DNA of 64,000 bases. Origin: Pseudomonas alkylphenolica. GTDB lineage: Bacteria; Pseudomonadota; Gammaproteobacteria; Pseudomonadales; Pseudomonadaceae. Below are positions 57,177 to 64,000 of the stretch, one piece after another; within the stretch, counting starts at the first letter, position 1; every line of letters begins with the position of its first letter. Location of the stretch: contig NZ_QJRG01000034.1 of the NCBI RefSeq assembly GCF_004025535.1, positions 744,001-808,000 on the forward strand. Direction: 5' to 3'. A model generated the notes under the pieces. It saw only the letters and a program-made list of their open reading frames with translations, ran no database searches and was not told the origin of the DNA. A program made the position numbers and the translations under genes.

Positions 57177-57665
57177 ATGAAACGGATTCTTCTGGGTACT
57201 CTGTTCACCGCGGTTTCCATCAATGCCATGGCCCAGGCCCCCGGCGGCCCGGATTGTGGCTGGGGCAACATGCTGTTCGAAGGCCAGCGCGGCACCCCCG
57301 CCCACTTCCTCGCCTCCACCACCAACGGCACCTCCGGCAACGCCACCTTCGGCATGACCTCGGGCACCAACGGCTGCTCGACCAACGCAGCGCTCACTTA
57401 CGGGGGTAAATCCTGGATTGCCATGAATGGCATGATGAACGAACTGTCCGAAGACATGGCCAAGGGTCAAGGCGAGGCCCTGACGACCTATGCCGTGGTC
57501 CTCGGTGTCGCGCCGCAAGATCGCGCGCACTTCGCTGCCGTCACCCACGAGCACTTCCAGCAGATCTTCACCTCGGCAGACGCCACCGCCGACGACGTCC
57601 ACAGCAACACCCTGGCCGTACTCAAGGCCGATCCACGCCTGGCCAAATACGCCACCCCGGCTTAA
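57177..57665 (+). CDS. DUF3015 family exported protein
   Basis: A 162-residue exported protein. A signal peptide (about 1-19, ending NAMA) is followed by PGGPDCGWGNMLFEGQRGTPAHFLASTTNGTSGNATFGMTSGTNGCS, a conserved Gly/Cys pattern of the family with two cysteines that could form a disulfide. Function unknown. It lies 76 bases before a DUF4105 gene on the same strand; the two occur together in pseudomonads and may be cotranscribed. Confidence 0.87.
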   Translation: MKRILLGTLFTAVSINAMAQAPGGPDCGWGNMLFEGQRGTPAHFLASTTNGTSGNATFGMTSGTNGCSTNAALTYGGKSWIAMNGMMNELSEDMAKGQGEALTTYAVVLGVAPQDRAHFAAVTHEHFQQIFTSADATADDVHSNTLAVLKADPRLAKYATPA

Positions 57666-57741
57666 GCTCGGCCTTCCCGCCCCTCCCGGGGGCGGGATGT
57701 TTCCTGCCTCTATCGGCATCATTCAGACGTAGTTGCCCGAC

Positions 57742-59595
57742 ATGCTCAAACGCCTTGCTTACCTGGCGCTCTGTGTTTGCGCCCCGCTCCACGCTACCCC
57801 TTCGTTCGATGATGCACGCCTTGCGCAACTGGCGGCCGACCGCTACTGGATCGCCCTGGGGCACTATGAAACGGCCAAGCTTGGCGGCTGGCGTAGCTAC
57901 GTCGATGACCGGCAGTTTTTCCTTGCCGAAGACGGTGCGCACCACCCCGACCAGGAATTGCGCGCCACGCTCCAGGCGCTGTATGCACCGGCCAGCCTCG
58001 GCGATAAACACGCACAATGCGTGTTTCCTGCCCGTACCCGCTGGCTGCGCGAGCAGCTGCAGCTCGATGACCTGCCTGCACCGGATTGCAAGGAATACAC
58101 CCAGTGGTTCAAGGACATTGCCCCGCACAGCGCAGTGATGATCTTCCCTGCGGCTTACCTCAATAGCCCCTCTTCGATGTTCGGCCACACTTTGCTGCGC
58201 ATCGACCAGGCCGATGTGCAAACCAACGACACCGCCCTGCTCAGCTACGCGATCAACTTCGGTGCCTACATCGAGGGCAGCGACAACAGCATTCTCTACG
58301 CCTGGAAGGGCTTGATGGGCGGCTACCCCGGGTTGTTCGCCCTGGTGCCCTACCAGGAAAAGCTCTCCGAGTACCGCAGCCTGGAAAACCGCGACCTGTG
58401 GGAATACCGCCTGAACCTGACCCCGGAAGAAACCGGGCGTATGGTCGAGCATGTCTGGGAACTCAAACAGATCCAGTTCGACTACTTCTTTTTCGACGAG
58501 AACTGTTCCTACCGTCTGCTCGAGTTGCTTCAGGTCGCCCGCCCGAGCCTGGACCTGACGTCACAGTTCCCGCTGACTGCAATCCCCACCGACACGGTCA
58601 AGGCGGTCAAGCAGTCGGGCCTTGTGGAGCGTATCGATTACCGCCCGTCCCGCGAGCGTGAGCTGCTGGAACGGGCCAAGCCGCTTGCTGACAACGAACA
58701 GCAACAGGTACTGGCCGTCAGTGCCGACACCGCACAGTTGCAAAGCCCAGAGTTCACCGCCCTGCCCCGGGACCGTCAGGCGCTGGTGCAAGACGCCGCC
58801 TATCGCCTCGAGCGTTACCGTGCCAACGGCCGCGAGCGCGATCCCGAGCGCAGCAAGCGCAGCTTCGAACTGCTGCGGGCGATCAACCGCAACCCGCCAC
58901 CAGAGCTGGAGGTCGAGCGCCCGGGATTACCCGAGGACGGCCACGACTCACGCACCTGGCAGTTGGGCGCGGGCACTCGCGAAGACCGCGCGTTTGCCGA
59001 GTACGGCCTGCGCATGGCCTATCACGACCTCAACGACAATGCTTATGGCTTCCCACTGGGCGCGCAGATCGAGATTCTTCAGCTCAAAGTGCGTCAGTAC
59101 GAAAACAACGACTGGCAGGTGCAGCGCCTGGACCTGGCTACCATTCGCTCGCTGACCCCTCGCAACGACCTGCTGCAACCCTGGTCGTGGCAGGTTACCG
59201 GCGGCCTGGAGCGAGTGCTGGGCAAGCATGACGATGAAGTGCTGGTCAGCCACGTCAACGGCGGCGCCGGCAGTACCTGGCAACTGGCCGACGATATGCT
59301 GGGGTTTGCCCTGGGTACGGTTCGGGTCGAGCACAACAACGACTTCGCCCAGTTCATTGCTCCCGCGGCCGGCTTCAATACCGGGCTGCTCTGGCGCAAC
59401 CCGCTGGGTAACTTCACCCTGGAAGCAAAGGGTGACTACTTCACTAATGGCGAAGTGCGCCGCAGCCTGAGCCTGAACCAGCAATGGGAGCTGTCACGCA
59501 ACCTGGGCCTGAGGCTCAGTGCCAAACGCGAGTTCAGCCAGCTGGCCACCGCGCAGAATGAGGTGATGCTGGAAGTGAAGTGGTATCACTATTGA
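57742..59595 (+). CDS. DUF4105 (Lnb N-terminal-like) exported protein
   Basis: A 617-residue envelope protein. A signal peptide is at about 1-17 (MLKRLAYLALCVCAPLHA). The N-terminal half holds the DUF4105 cysteine-peptidase-like part: AYLNSPSSMFGHTLLRIDQ with Ser/His and DYFFFDENCSYRLLELL with Cys. The C-terminal half is beta-rich and ends LEVKWYHY, as an outer-membrane barrel would. I chose the ATG at 57742 over a TTG three codons earlier. The domain resembles the N-terminal domain of lipoprotein N-acyltransferase Lnb, so a lipid or acyl role is possible but unproven. Confidence 0.82.
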   Translation: MLKRLAYLALCVCAPLHATPSFDDARLAQLAADRYWIALGHYETAKLGGWRSYVDDRQFFLAEDGAHHPDQELRATLQALYAPASLGDKHAQCVFPARTRWLREQLQLDDLPAPDCKEYTQWFKDIAPHSAVMIFPAAYLNSPSSMFGHTLLRIDQADVQTNDTALLSYAINFGAYIEGSDNSILYAWKGLMGGYPGLFALVPYQEKLSEYRSLENRDLWEYRLNLTPEETGRMVEHVWELKQIQFDYFFFDENCSYRLLELLQVARPSLDLTSQFPLTAIPTDTVKAVKQSGLVERIDYRPSRERELLERAKPLADNEQQQVLAVSADTAQLQSPEFTALPRDRQALVQDAAYRLERYRANGRERDPERSKRSFELLRAINRNPPPELEVERPGLPEDGHDSRTWQLGAGTREDRAFAEYGLRMAYHDLNDNAYGFPLGAQIEILQLKVRQYENNDWQVQRLDLATIRSLTPRNDLLQPWSWQVTGGLERVLGKHDDEVLVSHVNGGAGSTWQLADDMLGFALGTVRVEHNNDFAQFIAPAAGFNTGLLWRNPLGNFTLEAKGDYFTNGEVRRSLSLNQQWELSRNLGLRLSAKREFSQLATAQNEVMLEVKWYHY

Positions 59596-59602
59596 GCGGT
59601 TC

Positions 59603-59622
59603 GCGGATAAATCCGCTCCTAC
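59603..59622. repeat. Half copy of the TAGGAGCGGAT repeat
   Basis: GCGGATAAATCCGCTCCTAC shares its sequence with the right arm of the repeats at 46314 and 52161. It starts 8 bases past the DUF4105 stop codon. Its own GCGGAT/ATCCGC core forms a short stem. Confidence 0.7.
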
Positions 59623-59710
59623 GGGTTTTGTGCGATGGCTTCACGTCCTTTTGACACGGCGACGACAACTCCCCCACTAGACTTTCCCCGGCAAACGGAG
59701 AGTCTGAGTT

Positions 59711-60067
59711 ATGTGGCGGTATGGCGTGTTGTTGGGGATGGCGGTGCTGGTGACGGGTTGCCAGACAACCCACGAGCAATTGATCAATCAAGGTTATCCA
59801 CCGGCGTATGCCGACGGCTTTCAGGACGGTTGCAGCAGCGGCCGCCAGGCTGCCGGGGTGATGGCCGGGGATTTTCGCAAAGACGTGCCGCGCTACCTGC
59901 ACAACCGTCAATACGAAACCGGTTGGGACGATGGCTTTCGCCAGTGCCACGCCATGCGGGAGAACCAGGACCTGCAGGAGTACCAGGCACGCCACCGGGA
60001 CGAGCGCGACGAACAGTGGCAGGAAGAGAAGGATCGCGACGCGGCCCGCGCCTATCGACGCAAATAG
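59711..60067 (+). CDS. Small predicted lipoprotein
   Basis: A 118-residue predicted lipoprotein. The lipobox LVTGC places the lipidated Cys at residue 17. The mature part carries YADGFQDGCSSGRQAAG and YETGWDDGFRQCH, two GxxDGF-type repeats found in several small Pseudomonas lipoproteins, then a charged helical tail (EYQARHRDERDEQWQEEKDRD). GGAGAG lies about 8 bases upstream of the ATG. Function unknown. Confidence 0.82.
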   Translation: MWRYGVLLGMAVLVTGCQTTHEQLINQGYPPAYADGFQDGCSSGRQAAGVMAGDFRKDVPRYLHNRQYETGWDDGFRQCHAMRENQDLQEYQARHRDERDEQWQEEKDRDAARAYRRK

Positions 60068-60133
60068 GTCGCAAGCAGACAGCCCGCTCGGCGCTGAATC
60101 TGTCAGCATGGTCTCAGTGCACAGGAGACCGTC

Positions 60134-62121
<1,988 letters not shown>

Positions 62122-62168
62122 TTACCCTAGTGCCCGCTGGGCATTGGGCGCGGTTTGCGCGCCAAAAA

Positions 62169-62192
62169 AAACGGGACCCGAAGGCCCCGTTT
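62169..62192 (-). terminator. Terminator after ettA
   Basis: On the minus strand AAACGGGGCC-TTCG-GGTCCCGTTT forms a 10-bp stem with one mismatch and a stable TTCG tetraloop, then continues TTTTTT. It lies 20 bases past the ettA stop codon. Confidence 0.88.
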
Positions 62193-62211
62193 CAGTGCAA
62201 AACCCGAAGGT

Positions 62212-63876
<1,665 letters not shown>

Positions 63877-64000
63877 GGAAAAACCTAGCGTCAGAGACGA
63901 AAAAATGGGTGCAATGCAGATAAAGGAAGCCGCAGCCTCCTGGAAAGGGCCAAAGCTACCGTAATGCGCCCGGTTGGGCAAACCGCCGACGAACAGGGCT

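Overview
The window is chromosomal DNA of a fluorescent pseudomonad, probably of the Pseudomonas putida/fluorescens side of the genus. The evidence is high GC content, Pseudomonas-type gene neighbourhoods (pagL-murI-moeB-prmC-prfA-hemA; lolB-ispE-tRNA-Gln-prs-rplY-pth-ychF; rimI next to an unusual holD; mksFEB; obgE-proB-creA; rplU-rpmA/ispB) and REP-type palindromes. These gene orders match what I remember of P. aeruginosa PAO1 around PA4661-PA4686 and PA4564-PA4576. No database was searched.

Layout. (1) 1-5.6 kb, minus strand: hemA, prfA, prmC, moeB and murI are packed with overlapping or abutting ends, and pagL follows. (2) 5.7-12.6 kb, plus strand: TPR lipoprotein, lolB, ispE, tRNA-Gln, prs, rplY, pth and ychF. 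A sigma-70 promoter for the tRNA/prs unit lies inside ispE. (3) 12.7-36.8 kb: a metabolic block that I remember as absent between ychF and tRNA-Met in PAO1. It holds an AT-rich two-gene islet (PD-(D/E)XK-like nuclease and an EcsC-like protein). Next comes a putative organosulfur/thiazole cluster (outer-membrane channel, ThiM, rhodanese, two SsuD-like flavin monooxygenases, HAD phosphatase). Then follow metE, an NTF2-like/NCS1 permease/aldehyde dehydrogenase set, a complete galactarate catabolic set (kdgD, gudP, garD, ketoglutarate semialdehyde dehydrogenase, GntR regulator), two MFS transporters and an orphan FecR. (4) 36.9-41.4 kb: tRNA-Met, LysE/LysR pair, M15-type peptidase, carbonic anhydrase, rimI and holD. 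(5) 41.5-46.3 kb: the MksF-MksE-MksB condensin, without MksG. (6) 46.3-57 kb: creA, proB, obgE, rpmA, rplU, ispB, a PhnA/YjdM-like zinc ribbon protein, a Fur-box-preceded small protein, fklB, three small proteins and a Lon-like protease. (7) 57-64 kb: a DUF3015/DUF4105 envelope pair, a lipoprotein, a Gre-fold factor, gdhA and ettA.

Most of the window is core housekeeping: haem and tetrapyrrole entry, translation termination and rescue, ribosomal proteins, PRPP, isoprenoids, chromosome condensation. The least explained parts are the nuclease/EcsC islet, the thiM/rhodanese/SsuD cluster, the NTF2/permease/aldehyde dehydrogenase set, the orphan FecR and a Gre-fold protein that lacks the acidic tip. 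I found no insertion sequence, prophage, integrase or CRISPR array.
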